Origin: Streptomyces atratus
Lineage (GTDB): Bacteria > Actinomycetota > Actinomycetes > Streptomycetales > Streptomycetaceae
Reading direction: 5' to 3'
NCBI RefSeq assembly: GCF_900119365.1
Contig: NZ_FPJO01000018.1
Location: forward strand, 1 to 64,000
DNA length: 64,000 nt
Positions within the stretch are counted from its first letter, which is position 1; every line of letters begins with the position of its first letter. The notes beneath the pieces are model-generated. The model was not told the origin of the DNA. It did not search any database and worked only from the letters and a program-made list of their open reading frames with translations. Positions 18,380 through 26,912 of the stretch are shown one piece after another. The position numbers and the translations under genes are program-made.

Positions 18380-19362
18380 GACCGACCGGCAAATGGATCA
18401 CTTGAGGCGTCGGGTGTTGGGGCGGCCGTCCCAGCGGTAGCGGCTCGTCGAGCGTCGAATGAGCATGCGGAGCGTGACGAGTGCGGCGGCGAGGTAGAGG
18501 TAGAAGTCCACGACTTCGCCGCTCCTCTCGGTGCAGCGCCGCAGCTTGCCGTAGTCGTTCATCCACGAGTGCGTGCGCTCCACCACCCAGCGCTTGCCGG
18601 CCTGGATCGGGGCGGGCACGCCCTTGCGGGCGATCTCGGCCGAGAATCCCAACTCGCTGATCAGCGCACGTGACTTGATGCTGTCGTACCCGCGGTCGAG
18701 GTTGACGTTGACGGCCTCCGGCATCGCACCAGTCTGCTCTTTGGCCGCTGCCAGGGTGGGGCCGAGCAGCGGCGAGTCGTGCCGGTTCGCCCCGTCGGAC
18801 ACGATCCCGAGCGGGACCCCGCACGCGTCGGAGGCGACCGAGCGCTTCAGTCCCTGCTTGCCCCGGTCGACGGGCGAGCGCCCCGCTTTCTCTCCGCCGC
18901 ACGGCGCCTTGGTGATGCAGCCGTCGACCGAGATCTCATCAAGGTCGAGGCCGATCATGCGGTCGTACGCCTCCAGGGCAATCCGGTGCAGCGCTTGCGA
19001 GATCCCCATCTGAGCCCACAGCTTGACGCGGCGTCGGATCGTTCGGTCGGAGCATCCGGGCGAGGAGATGCGCTCGTATCCGGAGCCGTGGACCAGCGCC
19101 TGGACGACGTGTTCGAACACCACGCGGTCCGGTATGCGCCGCCGATGGCAGCCGAGCGGATGGTTGGGGTCAAACTCGTCCCGGTCGGGCAGCAGGGCCC
19201 TGAACTGGTCCCAGACGGGTTCAAGCAGGCATGATGGCAGCGCGGGCACAGTCGTCCTTCGCGGTCACAGAGCGTAGAGAACTCCATGATCACGCGGACC
19301 TGTGCCCGTTCTGCTGCCACCCCTCATCGCGACCGTGCTCCGCCACCTACTGCCGGTCGGTC
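18380..19362 (-). mobile_element. Intact IS5-family insertion sequence, 983 bp
   Basis: Both ends carry the perfect 12-bp inverted repeat GACCGACCGGCA (18380-18391, and its complement at 19351-19362). The element is flanked by a TTA target duplication (18377-18379 and 19363-19365), as in the TNA-specific IS1031-type subgroup of IS5. The empty site is preserved in the other IS110 copy (complement of 2884-2905), which proves the boundaries. One full-length transposase gene fills it. It is the only insertion sequence in the window with both ends and an unbroken transposase. Confidence 0.92.
18398..19249 (-). CDS. IS5-family transposase, 283 aa, intact
   Basis: A complete DDE transposase. The N-terminal region is MPALPSCLLEPVWDQFRALL and CSDRTIRRRVKLWAQMGISQ (HTH-like). 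The catalytic core has DLDEISVDGCITKAPCGG (first Asp), PEAVNVNLDRGYDSIKSRAL (second Asp) and RWVVERTHSWMNDYGKLRRC (Glu). VASDACGVPLGIVSDGANRH is the linking block shared across the family. It needs no frameshift. It ends 18 nt from the left repeat and starts about 110 nt from the right one. It is likely active and may be the source of further insertions in this genome. Confidence 0.92.
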   Translation of the reverse strand: MPALPSCLLEPVWDQFRALLPDRDEFDPNHPLGCHRRRIPDRVVFEHVVQALVHGSGYERISSPGCSDRTIRRRVKLWAQMGISQALHRIALEAYDRMIGLDLDEISVDGCITKAPCGGEKAGRSPVDRGKQGLKRSVASDACGVPLGIVSDGANRHDSPLLGPTLAAAKEQTGAMPEAVNVNLDRGYDSIKSRALISELGFSAEIARKGVPAPIQAGKRWVVERTHSWMNDYGKLRRCTERSGEVVDFYLYLAAALVTLRMLIRRSTSRYRWDGRPNTRRLK

Positions 19363-19602
19363 TTATATGGGGAAAGCGGGACGCGGTCGGGTTGGCCGCT
19401 CGTGGCGTGCCGTAGGACGCCGGTCCGGGTGACTCGTGAACCGTCTGCCGCTCTTCGGGGCTGGCTCTGCCGGGGTATGTCGCCGGTCCGGTGTCCGTCC
19501 GCGGTCTGACTCAGCAGAGGCGTGTCCCGGCCAGGTTGGTTCCGGAAGTCGGCGTGTCGACCGTGGCTGTCCCCGTCGTCCGACTGTGAGGAATCAGGTC
19601 CC
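19363..19602 (+). ncRNA. IS110 left non-coding end, copy 2 (candidate bridge RNA region)
   Basis: This is the counterpart of 2668-2905. It contains 14 extra bases (ACCGTCTGCCGCTC) at about 19437-19450 that are absent from the first copy, while the flanks on both sides match. In IS110 elements this region specifies the guide RNA whose loops recognise target and donor DNA. The RNA itself is an inference from the family. The IS5 insertion lies at its 5' edge and may separate it from the element's terminus. Confidence 0.35.
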
Positions 19603-19829
19603 GTGATACTGCTCGGTGTCGACCCACACAAGTCCACCCACACCGCCACCGCCGTCGAGCCGGTCTCGAACCAGCAGGTCGGGTCGATGCGGATCGAGGC
19701 CAGTCTGGCGGACTACCGGCGGCTGCTGGCCTGGGCCAAGCGGTGGCCACAGCGGAAGTGGGCTGTGGAGAACGCCAACGGCCCGGGCCGGCATCTCGCC
19801 CAGTGGCTCATCGCCCGCGGTGAGAGCGT
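19603..19829 (+). pseudogene. IS110 transposase, N-terminal 76 residues
   Basis: The GTG at 19603 starts V-ILLGVDPHKSTHT with AGGAATCAGGT upstream and runs to QWLIARGES. It then leaves the family with VRRLPECGGN and stops. Only the first two DEDD residues (Asp in GVDPHK, Glu in AVENANG) remain. It is inactive by itself. Confidence 0.85.
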
Positions 19830-19966
19830 GCGGCGGCTTCCTGAATGCGGAGGAAACGGGGTGGTGGGTGGCCTCGTGAAGCGCCGACCGTAGGGGTTGG
19901 TGGCCTTCACGTCCGAACCCAATCTATGCGAGTGCCCGGCCTCGACCGGCTCGCCATTCTGCCCGG

Positions 19967-21091
19967 TCAAGCGCCAAGCACCTCGTCGGCGCTGCGGGGT
20001 TCTCTGCGCGGCTGCTGGTTGAGCTTGTGGCGCGCGATGGAGGAGTGCCGGTAGACCTCCTTGCGGGCCCGCATGATGTTGCCCAGGGGTGCGTGCTCGG
20101 CGGTGACCCGCCATGGGGTGAAGGACAGTGAGTCCATCTTCTCCAGGTTCTGCGGGCCGGAGATGTCCTGCTGCGGCAGCCGCAGCTTTGCCACGGTGAC
20201 GGACGGCGAGAGCTGTTCGGGCCACTCCACGGTGGTGTCCTCCACCGGCATGCGCTCCAGGTCGGTGCAGAGCTGGACCTGGATGTCGAAGGCGTAGGGC
20301 CGCTCCTGCAGTTCGGCTTGCAGGGCCGGCCGGAAGACCTCCTGCGCGGAGGCCGGGTCGATGGCGCGCCGGACCACCGCGGCGGCGAAGGACGGGTCGG
20401 GGGTGATGCGCACCTTGGCGATGTGGTCTCCGTGCCGGACCGCGCCCATCGTCCAGTAGCTCGACAGCAGCAGGTTCGTCGGAGGGGTCTTGGACAGGCG
20501 CAGGAAGGCCAGGAACTCGTCCCATGCCCAGTTGTCCTGGTCCAGCGTTCCTTTTCCGGTCACGAACTCGGTGAAGAAACGATGTGCGCCGGGTCGTCCC
20601 TGGGAGAAGTAGGCCGGGGCGTTCAGGAACAGTTCCTGGATGAACAGGTAGTGCTCGACCGTGTTGCAGAAGAAGATCGGTGCGTTGATGTTGGCGTAGT
20701 CGAATGTGCCCGTGTCCGGTTCGTCTTCCAGCAGGGTCGGGCCGGGGATGTCGAAGATTTTCAGCGCCAGTCCGGTGGCGGCGCCCAGTCTTGCGTCGGC
20801 TCCGGCGTGGGGTGAGCCGTTGGAGAAGCGGATGAGTGCATCGTGGGTTCCCGGAGTCGCGTAGATGCCTTGGGCGTACTCGGGGGGAAGCCCGTTCAGG
20901 ATCTCCACTTCCCCTCGGACCAGCCCGTAGCCCTTGGCGTGGGCATCGCGGAGGGCGCGTCCGGTGCCACCGGCCTCGACCGACTCGGCGATGTATTTCT
21001 CGGTCTTTTCGATCACCGTCTGCACGTTGCGGTCGAAGTGGGGGTCGTCGTCTTCGACGTCCGGCGTGTAGCGGACGAACTGTGCTGCCAT
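19967..21091 (-). CDS. Small catalase-family heme protein, 374 aa
   Basis: A short catalase-type protein (classical monofunctional catalases are about 480-500 aa). The heme-side motif DAHAKGYGLVRG carries the distal His, followed by PGTHDALIRFSNGSPHAGAD and GLALKIFDIPG, matching the catalase core. SSYWTMGAVRHGDHIAKVRI is the region expected to supply the proximal Tyr. There is no signal peptide. Upstream on the same strand, 55 nt away, is a DyP peroxidase, and before that the 196-aa protein, so three genes form one likely operon. The role would be peroxide disposal or a dedicated heme-peroxidase reaction. The start MAAQFVRYTPD at 21091 is preceded by GAGGAGAGGTC. Confidence 0.85.
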   Translation of the reverse strand: MAAQFVRYTPDVEDDDPHFDRNVQTVIEKTEKYIAESVEAGGTGRALRDAHAKGYGLVRGEVEILNGLPPEYAQGIYATPGTHDALIRFSNGSPHAGADARLGAATGLALKIFDIPGPTLLEDEPDTGTFDYANINAPIFFCNTVEHYLFIQELFLNAPAYFSQGRPGAHRFFTEFVTGKGTLDQDNWAWDEFLAFLRLSKTPPTNLLLSSYWTMGAVRHGDHIAKVRITPDPSFAAAVVRRAIDPASAQEVFRPALQAELQERPYAFDIQVQLCTDLERMPVEDTTVEWPEQLSPSVTVAKLRLPQQDISGPQNLEKMDSLSFTPWRVTAEHAPLGNIMRARKEVYRHSSIARHKLNQQPRREPRSADEVLGA

Positions 21092-21146
21092 GACTTCGAC
21101 CTCTCCTCAAAGACCGTGGTGGGGCCTCGGGCGTGGGACGGTGCCG

Positions 21147-22499
21147 TCAGTCCTCCAGTTCGGCGAGCCAGCGCAGGGCGCGCAGACCCGGTACGAAGCA
21201 GTACTCACCGCCGCGGGTGGCCACGAAGCTGGGCAGGTTCTGCAGGCGGCGCCGGATCGGCTTGTCCGGGATGGTGGCGCTGCCGGTTCCGCCGTGGTGC
21301 CCGGCCACCGGGTCCTTCTCGCCGGGGTAGCCGATGAAGTTGCCGTCGTTGACCCACTCGGCCTTGATGAATTCGAACTGCCGTTCAAGGTGTGCTCCGA
21401 TGAAGACTCCGACCAGGCCCCGGTCGGCGCCGTCGTCCTCCAGCACGCCCTCGGGCAGCGGTGGGCCGTAGGTGGTGCCGCGGCGGATGAGGCGGTGCAT
21501 CCGCGCATCGCCGATGATGGTGGAATCGCGGGGGTTGGTGCGCCGGATGTGCGCACCGGCGGGGCACCGGAAGCCGCGATCGTCGTTCTCCCGGTACAAG
21601 AAGTTGTTGACACGGTGCGGATCGGCCGCCAACTCCCGGTCATCGTGCTCCGGCGTCAGCGTCAGCGGCGCTCCGCTGGGCCAGCGTCCGACCATCTTCG
21701 CCGCCAGGAGTGTCTCCTCCTCGGCGCTGGAGCTGTTCGCGCGCAGGTACCGGCGCCAGGCCGCCACGTTGGTGCGGACCTTGCGTACGGCCGCGTAGGT
21801 TCCATTGCGCCCCAGCACGTCGGGACTGGGCATGGGCGGCAGGCTGCCGGTTTCGTCGGGGTAGCCGAGGATGAACTCGCCCGCTTTGATGGGGACTTCC
21901 TGCGGGTTGGAACCGGGCAGCCCGACGCCCTCGATGTTCGGGTGGCTGATGCCGTCACGGAAGCCGAAGGTGGTGCGCCCGGTCGGCAACTGGTGGACGT
22001 CCTGCTGCCAGATCACCTGGACACCGGGCGTGTCCTCGTAGGCGACACGGGCCCGCTCCAGCTCCTTGTCCAGCTGCGCCGCATCGGAAGACAGGGCGCT
22101 CAACGCGATATGAACCTCGCCCGTTCCGAACGGTGTCTCCCAGTGGGTCGGAGCACTCTCGCCCACATCCCCGATCAGCTCCGCCCGAGCGGCCATGCCC
22201 TCACGAAACGCCCGCGGAAAGCTGTCCAGCGACTCCTGCGGCACCCCCAGGGCCCTCAGCCCCTGGTAGGTGAACGCCACAGCCACCCAGGCATCCTGAC
22301 TCCGGTCCGCGCCGGGCAGACCACCCGAGGCCACCGGGAGCAGCCGCCGCAGCAAGGCACGCCCGGCATGGCGGTCATCGACGCGCAGGAAGACGAACTT
22401 TCCCTCGTACGGCACAGGCCGTGGACGCAGCGCCCCGCTCTGGACGTCGTCGATCTCGACGCCCACGCCGACTGCGCTGCTGCTGTCCGCCGTGTTCAT
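21147..22499 (-). CDS. Dye-decolorising (DyP-type) peroxidase, 450 aa
   Basis: The DyP hallmark GFRDGISHP lies at residues 179-187 with the catalytic Asp in GFRDG. Further on, CPAGAHIRRTNPRD provides the conserved proximal heme His and Arg. The N-terminus MNTADSSSAVGVG is not a Tat signal, so the enzyme is probably cytoplasmic, like the longer C/D-type members. The start ATG at 22499 is preferred over longer in-frame choices. It is flanked by the small catalase gene downstream and the 196-aa gene 118 nt upstream on the same strand, suggesting that the heme enzymes cooperate. Confidence 0.9.
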   Translation of the reverse strand: MNTADSSSAVGVGVEIDDVQSGALRPRPVPYEGKFVFLRVDDRHAGRALLRRLLPVASGGLPGADRSQDAWVAVAFTYQGLRALGVPQESLDSFPRAFREGMAARAELIGDVGESAPTHWETPFGTGEVHIALSALSSDAAQLDKELERARVAYEDTPGVQVIWQQDVHQLPTGRTTFGFRDGISHPNIEGVGLPGSNPQEVPIKAGEFILGYPDETGSLPPMPSPDVLGRNGTYAAVRKVRTNVAAWRRYLRANSSSAEEETLLAAKMVGRWPSGAPLTLTPEHDDRELAADPHRVNNFLYRENDDRGFRCPAGAHIRRTNPRDSTIIGDARMHRLIRRGTTYGPPLPEGVLEDDGADRGLVGVFIGAHLERQFEFIKAEWVNDGNFIGYPGEKDPVAGHHGGTGSATIPDKPIRRRLQNLPSFVATRGGEYCFVPGLRALRWLAELED

Positions 22500-22617
22500 G
22501 TTTGCTTCTGCCTCCGCATCGGTCTCTGTCTGGACAGCTCCACAGCGGCCGACCGACGTGCGTCGACGCGGGTCCAACGGTGTTGGGTCGGCTGTGAGGG
22601 TTGGCGGGGTCCGGGTG

Positions 22618-23208
22618 CTAGGCAGCGGCTTCCTCCATCAGCTTCTGGAAGGCGGGCGTGGCCAGCAGCTCGGCGTTCGCCGGGTTGTCGAGCGCTGCAC
22701 GGAACTCGGGGGTGTCCAGTACCTCCTGGAACGCCTCGTCCACGCGCTGGTCCTTCCAGATCTGCTGAACGGTCAGGTCGGGGTACGAGCTGACGAAGAC
22801 TCCTGCGGGCTCCTGCTGGGAGACGAACCAGTCCTTCGCCCCGGGATCGGATACGCCGGGGAACCCTTCGGTGTGCGAGAAGACCTTGTCGAAGCGGGCC
22901 CCGACTACCGTCTTGGCGAAGTCGTCGATGTAGGTGTCCCAGGAGCCGTCGAAGACGCTGGCGAACATGAACCGGGTGTCGTTGTCGAAGATCACGTGCC
23001 GTGCGTCGTGCAGGGTGCCGATCTGGCGCAGCGCCGCACGGGCTTCCTTGTCAGCTGTCGCGTCGGCGAGCGCGGTGAGGTCCTCACGCAGCGCATCGGC
23101 GTGGCCCGGCTTGATCCTTGTGAAGACGGTGAACTCGCTACAGACTCCATCTTTCCTGCCCGGGCGCTCGGGCTGAGCTGACTGGGCTGCACCCGTCGTC
23201 GCAGTCAT
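22618..23208 (-). CDS. Peroxidase-operon hypothetical protein, 196 aa
   Basis: First gene of the likely operon with the DyP peroxidase and catalase. After a variable leader it reads CSEFTVFTRIKPGHADALRE, then IGTLHDARHVIFDNDTRFMF, ASVFDGSWDTYIDDFAKTV and VQQIWKDQRVDEAFQEVLDT. The pattern (beta strand, amphipathic helix, then HDARHVIFDND) suggests a ferredoxin-like alpha/beta barrel as in Dabb or EthD-type proteins. Several His/Asp residues could bind heme or substrate. That fold is inference. I do not know the function. The start is the ATG at 23208, with GGAGAATC upstream. Confidence 0.7.
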   Translation of the reverse strand: MTATTGAAQSAQPERPGRKDGVCSEFTVFTRIKPGHADALREDLTALADATADKEARAALRQIGTLHDARHVIFDNDTRFMFASVFDGSWDTYIDDFAKTVVGARFDKVFSHTEGFPGVSDPGAKDWFVSQQEPAGVFVSSYPDLTVQQIWKDQRVDEAFQEVLDTPEFRAALDNPANAELLATPAFQKLMEEAAA

Positions 23209-23975
23209 CGGAGATTCTCCTGCCGCGGATCGGTGCGAGGGTCGCCAAGCGCCCGAATACGGGGCGCCATCGCCCTCACCTCTTCTATCCTGACGGCATA
23301 CGCGTCGCGTCGCACCCCCTGCCCGGGATGATGGAGTTACCCTGGGAGGGTATGTTGCGGGGCTCCGGCGCTGCGGGTCCAGACTGATCGGTTCGCCACT
23401 CCCTCGCTCCGGTCGGCTAGGTCCTTGCCAGATATGCCGTCCGGGGTGTGCCTCGCCCGCCGTCCGTCACGGTGCCGGGGGGAGCATTCTCGGTTGTCGG
23501 CCCCGTGTCGAGCCCTATGGGGCACCACCGCGGCAACGAGTAGGCCGAGGCCCGCGCGCTCCAAGAAGCCCCCGAGGACAGATCCGCAAGGGCGCAGCAC
23601 CATGGAATGGGGACGTGCCGAATTCGTCGTCGCGTTCTGGAGCAACTGCTTCCGCTTGGCCGAGAAGGAGCAGCCACATAGCCCACCACGTAACCCGCGG
23701 CGCTGCTCCGGCTGGACCGTGAGCGGGATTGAGCGGCGAAACACTCAGCAGTGCTGGAACATGGGGCCGAGCTGCGGACGGTACTGACCGCTGAGGATCC
23801 CTCTCCGGAAGGACCGGTTACGGAGAGGGTGGCAACCCAGTTCCGGGGCCCTTACAACACGCCCCGGACGCGTCCACGACAGTCCTGTGGCTGCGCATGC
23901 AGACGGGTCGGGTCATGCACCCCCGCCTGACCCTGCTCGACTCGGTCACACCCTGACCCCCACCTGGAGGCAATC
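23209..23975. other. Long intergenic region between divergent genes
   Basis: About 770 nt. It must carry the promoter of the peroxidase operon (near 23210-23330) and that of the GAP gene. The frames present are serine/arginine-rich and not convincing. A decayed gene could be hidden here, but I could not identify one. Confidence 0.35.
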
Positions 23976-24653
23976 ATGGGCACGGTTCTCGGTGACGTAC
24001 TGGGTTTCGCGGCCGGCGTCGCGATCAGCCCGCTCCCGATCATCGCGATCATCCTTGTCCTCGCCACGCCTCGGGGACGTCTCAACGGACTGCTCTTCAC
24101 CGTCGGCTGGATCCTGGGACTGTCGGTACTGGGCGCGGTGATGCTGACGATCGCCTCCCCCGCCGGCGCCTCCACCCACAACCACCCGGCCACCTGGGTA
24201 GGAGCTCTCAAGCTCGCTCTGGGCATGCTCCTCGTCCTCTTCGGCGCCCGGCAGTGGCACCGGCGCCCCAGGGATCCCTCGCAGGCCCAACTGCCGAAGT
24301 GGATGGGCGCGATCGACCGCCTCACGCCGGTCAAAGTCTTCGGACTCGGAACGGCCCTGGCCGCACTCAACGCCAAGAACGCCCCGCTGACCCTCGCCGC
24401 GGGCGCCACGATTGGCTCAGCAGGACTGCCGGTCGGGCAGCAGATCGCATCGCTGGCAATCTTCGTCCTGATCGCCACCCTCGGCCTGCTGGCCCCCTTG
24501 GGAGTCTTCCTGCTCGGAGGAGAGCGAGCAAAATCGACGCTCGGCGGTTGGAAGGACTGGGCAGCCCAGCACAATGTCGCCGTCATGGCAGTCCTGTTCT
24601 TCGTTCTCGGGCTGAAGCTGCTCGGAGACGGCATCTCCGTCCTCACCTCCTGA
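23976..24653 (+). CDS. GAP/Sap-family (LysE-like) membrane protein, 225 aa
   Basis: A six-helix membrane protein. Helix 1 is VLGFAAGVAISPLPIIAIILV, followed by FTVGWILGLSVLGAVMLTIA, LKLALGMLLVLFGARQW, TLAAGATIGSAGLP, ASLAIFVLIATLGLLAPLGV and VAVMAVLFFVLGLKLLGDG. The family (GAP, named after the mycobacterial glycopeptidolipid-addressing protein) is thought to move lipids or small molecules across the membrane. CTGGAGG just upstream of the ATG at 23976 supports the start. It stands alone. Confidence 0.85.
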   Translation: MGTVLGDVLGFAAGVAISPLPIIAIILVLATPRGRLNGLLFTVGWILGLSVLGAVMLTIASPAGASTHNHPATWVGALKLALGMLLVLFGARQWHRRPRDPSQAQLPKWMGAIDRLTPVKVFGLGTALAALNAKNAPLTLAAGATIGSAGLPVGQQIASLAIFVLIATLGLLAPLGVFLLGGERAKSTLGGWKDWAAQHNVAVMAVLFFVLGLKLLGDGISVLTS

Positions 24654-25054
24654 CAGGCTCGTTCTGTCGAGTCTTTGTCTTTGTGAAGTCACTTCTCGAT
24701 GGCATTGGGAGGCGCCCGCCGAGCCCGGATTTCGATATCGACGACCACGGGAGGCGCCGTCGGCCAAGAGCCGCCTGTCGGCTGTGGAGCCGGACCACCG
24801 TGCCACCCGCTCCGCAGCCAGTATGTTTGTCCGTTGACCGCTTGATACCGACGGCGGACGGCACAGGCCGACACCGCCGAGTGCCGTCCGAACGCGTGGA
24901 CACTCCCGCCCGCTGTCAGGCGTCCGCGCCTCCCGAACTGCCCGAGAAACGCTGCTCTTCGTCATCGACAGAGCGATCGCTAGGAACGCGCTGCCGCATG
25001 CCGTGACCGCCATGTCGTCCATTCGCTTGGGCCCTCTGCCCTGAAAGAACGACA
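24654..25054. other. No recognisable gene
   Basis: About 400 nt after the GAP gene. Nothing protein-like was recognised on either strand. It ends at the IS5 head fragment. Confidence 0.3.
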
Positions 25055-25270
25055 TGGCACCCGCTCACCAGCACGTAGATGCTGGCCGCGAACAGCGTCT
25101 CATCAGGTGTGTCCTGCGTCCCGCCGCCCTGCGGACGCACCCTCGACGGCGGGACCAGCGGCTTCGCGATCTCCCACAGCCCGTCCGGAACAATCCAACT
25201 CCAATTGCCCCGCCCCGTGGACAGCACAACGCGCGATCGCCATGTTAGGACACCATCTTGCTCGTCCATG
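25055..25270 (-). pseudogene. IS5-family transposase, N-terminal fragment
   Basis: Reads WSWIVPDGLWEIAKPLVPPS, then RVRPQGGGTQDTPDETLFAA and SIYVLVSGC, which is the conserved head of Streptomyces IS5 transposases. Homology then ends. The HTH and all catalytic residues are missing. A plausible ATG is at 25270 (MDEQDGVLTW). Confidence 0.7.
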
Positions 25271-25291
25271 AATTCCTGATGCTGTACCGGT

Positions 25292-26170
25292 TCAGCCTGT
25301 CTGGGTGTAGTGCTGCAGATAGAGGAAGATCGACTTCCAACCCGATCCCACGTTGACGATGTGCAGCTGACCGCCCGATGGACCGAAGTCCCAGGCGGCG
25401 ATTCCCTGAACCTCATCTCCGGACTCGACGTCCTGATGGAACTTGTAGGCAACCTGACCGGAGTTGATGTCGATCGAGTGAACTGACTTCGCCGAGTCGT
25501 CCACGGACGCATAGAGCTTGCCCTGCCACATCGCGGCGCCCTGGATCCTACTCAGGGGCTGTGACAGCGTCACGGTCCTCACCACAGGAAGCGTCGAACC
25601 GGCCGGAAGATTCAGCAGGTCATTCAGGCTATAGGCGACTAGTTTGTTCGTGCCCTGCGCGGCATCCTGATCCCAGGGCGAGGTGTAGACCAGTCCCGCA
25701 GCGGCGTCCACCGCGACCCACGGCACCCCGCCCGGCATCTGCGCAAGGGGCAGTTGCACATAGCGACCCGTGTAGCTCAGGTCACTCGCGTTGTACAGCG
25801 CCAGCAGCGGATGCTGGTAGCCACTGTCACCATCCTCGATCGGCGCGATCACATAGCCGCCGTAGTACTCCACGTCCCCTATGTGATCGCTGCCGTACGT
25901 CCCGCTCAGCTCCCAGGGAATCGGGGCCACCGATGATGCGACCTCCGAGTCGTTGGCGACGGTGGCCTTCACCATCCCGCCGGGTCCGGCATAGTAGAAA
26001 TACGTCCCGTCCGTCGCCACTCCCTGCCCGCGCTCCAGCGCATTGAGCCCAGTCCACCGCTGATAGTCGGCCGTCCGTGTCCAGGTCGCGGCCATTGCGG
26101 GAGACGCCGCACTCCCGATGAGTGTCGCGGCCGCGATTGCCGCGACCGCCGAGACCCTGCCCAGCTTCAT
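25292..26170 (-). CDS. Secreted protein with predicted beta-propeller, 292 aa
   Basis: MKLGRVSAVAAIAAATLIGS followed by AASPAMAA is a clear Sec signal peptide with cleavage near AMA-A (residue 28). The mature protein is rich in short beta repeats (GVATDGTYFYYAGPGG, DVEYYGGYVIAPIEDG, WVAVDAAAGLVYTSPWD, GAAMWQGKLYASVDDS, GQLHIVNVGSGWKS), as in propeller lectins or sensor domains. There are no catalytic motifs and only one gene in the unit. I do not recognise a named family. The C-terminus LYLQHYTQTG is intact. It is probably extracellular, of unknown function. Confidence 0.7.
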   Translation of the reverse strand: MKLGRVSAVAAIAAATLIGSAASPAMAATWTRTADYQRWTGLNALERGQGVATDGTYFYYAGPGGMVKATVANDSEVASSVAPIPWELSGTYGSDHIGDVEYYGGYVIAPIEDGDSGYQHPLLALYNASDLSYTGRYVQLPLAQMPGGVPWVAVDAAAGLVYTSPWDQDAAQGTNKLVAYSLNDLLNLPAGSTLPVVRTVTLSQPLSRIQGAAMWQGKLYASVDDSAKSVHSIDINSGQVAYKFHQDVESGDEVQGIAAWDFGPSGGQLHIVNVGSGWKSIFLYLQHYTQTG

Positions 26171-26558
26171 CTGATTCCACCCTCCCTTTGTTCTGCAATG
26201 CGAAACGTCGCTTTTCGGGGGCGAGTGGATTACAGCAGCGGCGGACGACCACCGTCAATGAGCACTGGATGAATACCGGTTCACCTACGAAGCGGGGCAA
26301 CGACTCGATGACTGGCCGGTGGCAGTGGTAAAGACGGCGGTGCTGGACGGGCAGCCAGCGGCCGTCGCCGGCAGGAATGCCGCTCGCTCGTCGATGTGCG
26401 GGCCGCAAGCATGCGGGTGTGTGTCCGGCACGAGCGGTGACAGCTGGAAGCGGACACCGACCAGCCCCCTGGCCGAGCTCGGCCGACAGATCAGCTGATC
26501 ACCCTGACACGCTGGCCCGCAGCGGACGGACGACAGGAACCCCCGGGGGTCGGCGATC
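26171..26558. other. Intergenic region, no gene seen
   Basis: About 390 nt. It holds the promoter region of the secreted protein. I see no credible frame. Confidence 0.3.
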
Positions 26559-26830
26559 TCATCGGCGGGCGTACGCCACCCCGTCGTGGATGCTGTCGTT
26601 GCCGACGATGCGGGCTTTGTGGAGGCCGTAGAGCAGGTCCTGCGGCAAGTTCGCGACCTGTGCGAGGTTGTCGATGCGGGCCTTGATGTTCTTCCCAGTC
26701 GCGCCACGGTCCTTGCAGATCGCCTCGACGACGGCGCGGAATCCCACACCAGCCAGCCGGCAGGCACTGTGGCACTCGGCGATCGCCGCTTCCCGGAACT
26801 GATCGCGGTGTGCTGTACCGGTTGAGGAAG
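26559..26830 (-). pseudogene. DUF4145-like protein fragment
   Basis: AAIAECHSACRLAGVGFRAV followed by VEAICKDRGATGKNIKARID, NLAQVANLPQDLLYGLHKAR and IVGNDSIHDGVA resembles the HEPN-like DUF4145 domain (helix, ExxCK, LP, LHxxRxxGNDxxH) common in restriction and abortive-infection proteins. The N-terminal part is scrambled and the frame ends soon after GNDSIHDG, so only the domain core survives. Probably a remnant of a defence gene. Confidence 0.4.
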
Positions 26831-26912
26831 GCGGTCGAGGCGATCCCATCGTGACCACGAAGGTCATCCACAAGTCTGTCGGCCGTCATCCATGACGTGC
26901 ACAATCAGCCAC

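Larger units (their letters stand above)
18365..19829 (+). mobile_element. Second IS110 copy, left part only, interrupted by IS5
   Basis: Sequence at 18365-18379 (TGAACCGCCGACTTA) followed by 19363-19829 reproduces, in opposite orientation, the IS110 left end and transposase head at 2441-2905. Identity is close to complete apart from a few substitutions and a 14-nt insertion here near 19437-19450. The IS5 element at 18380-19362 sits between the two parts with TTA duplicated on both sides. The copy ends abruptly at 19829, after the codons for ARGES. Together the two copies form a large inverted repeat with about 16 kb between them, a substrate for inversion. Confidence 0.85.

Noticed and set aside
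23337..23744. 135-aa minus-strand frame in the gap before the GAP gene
   Set aside because: Arginine/serine-rich, no start with ribosome site, no family resemblance.
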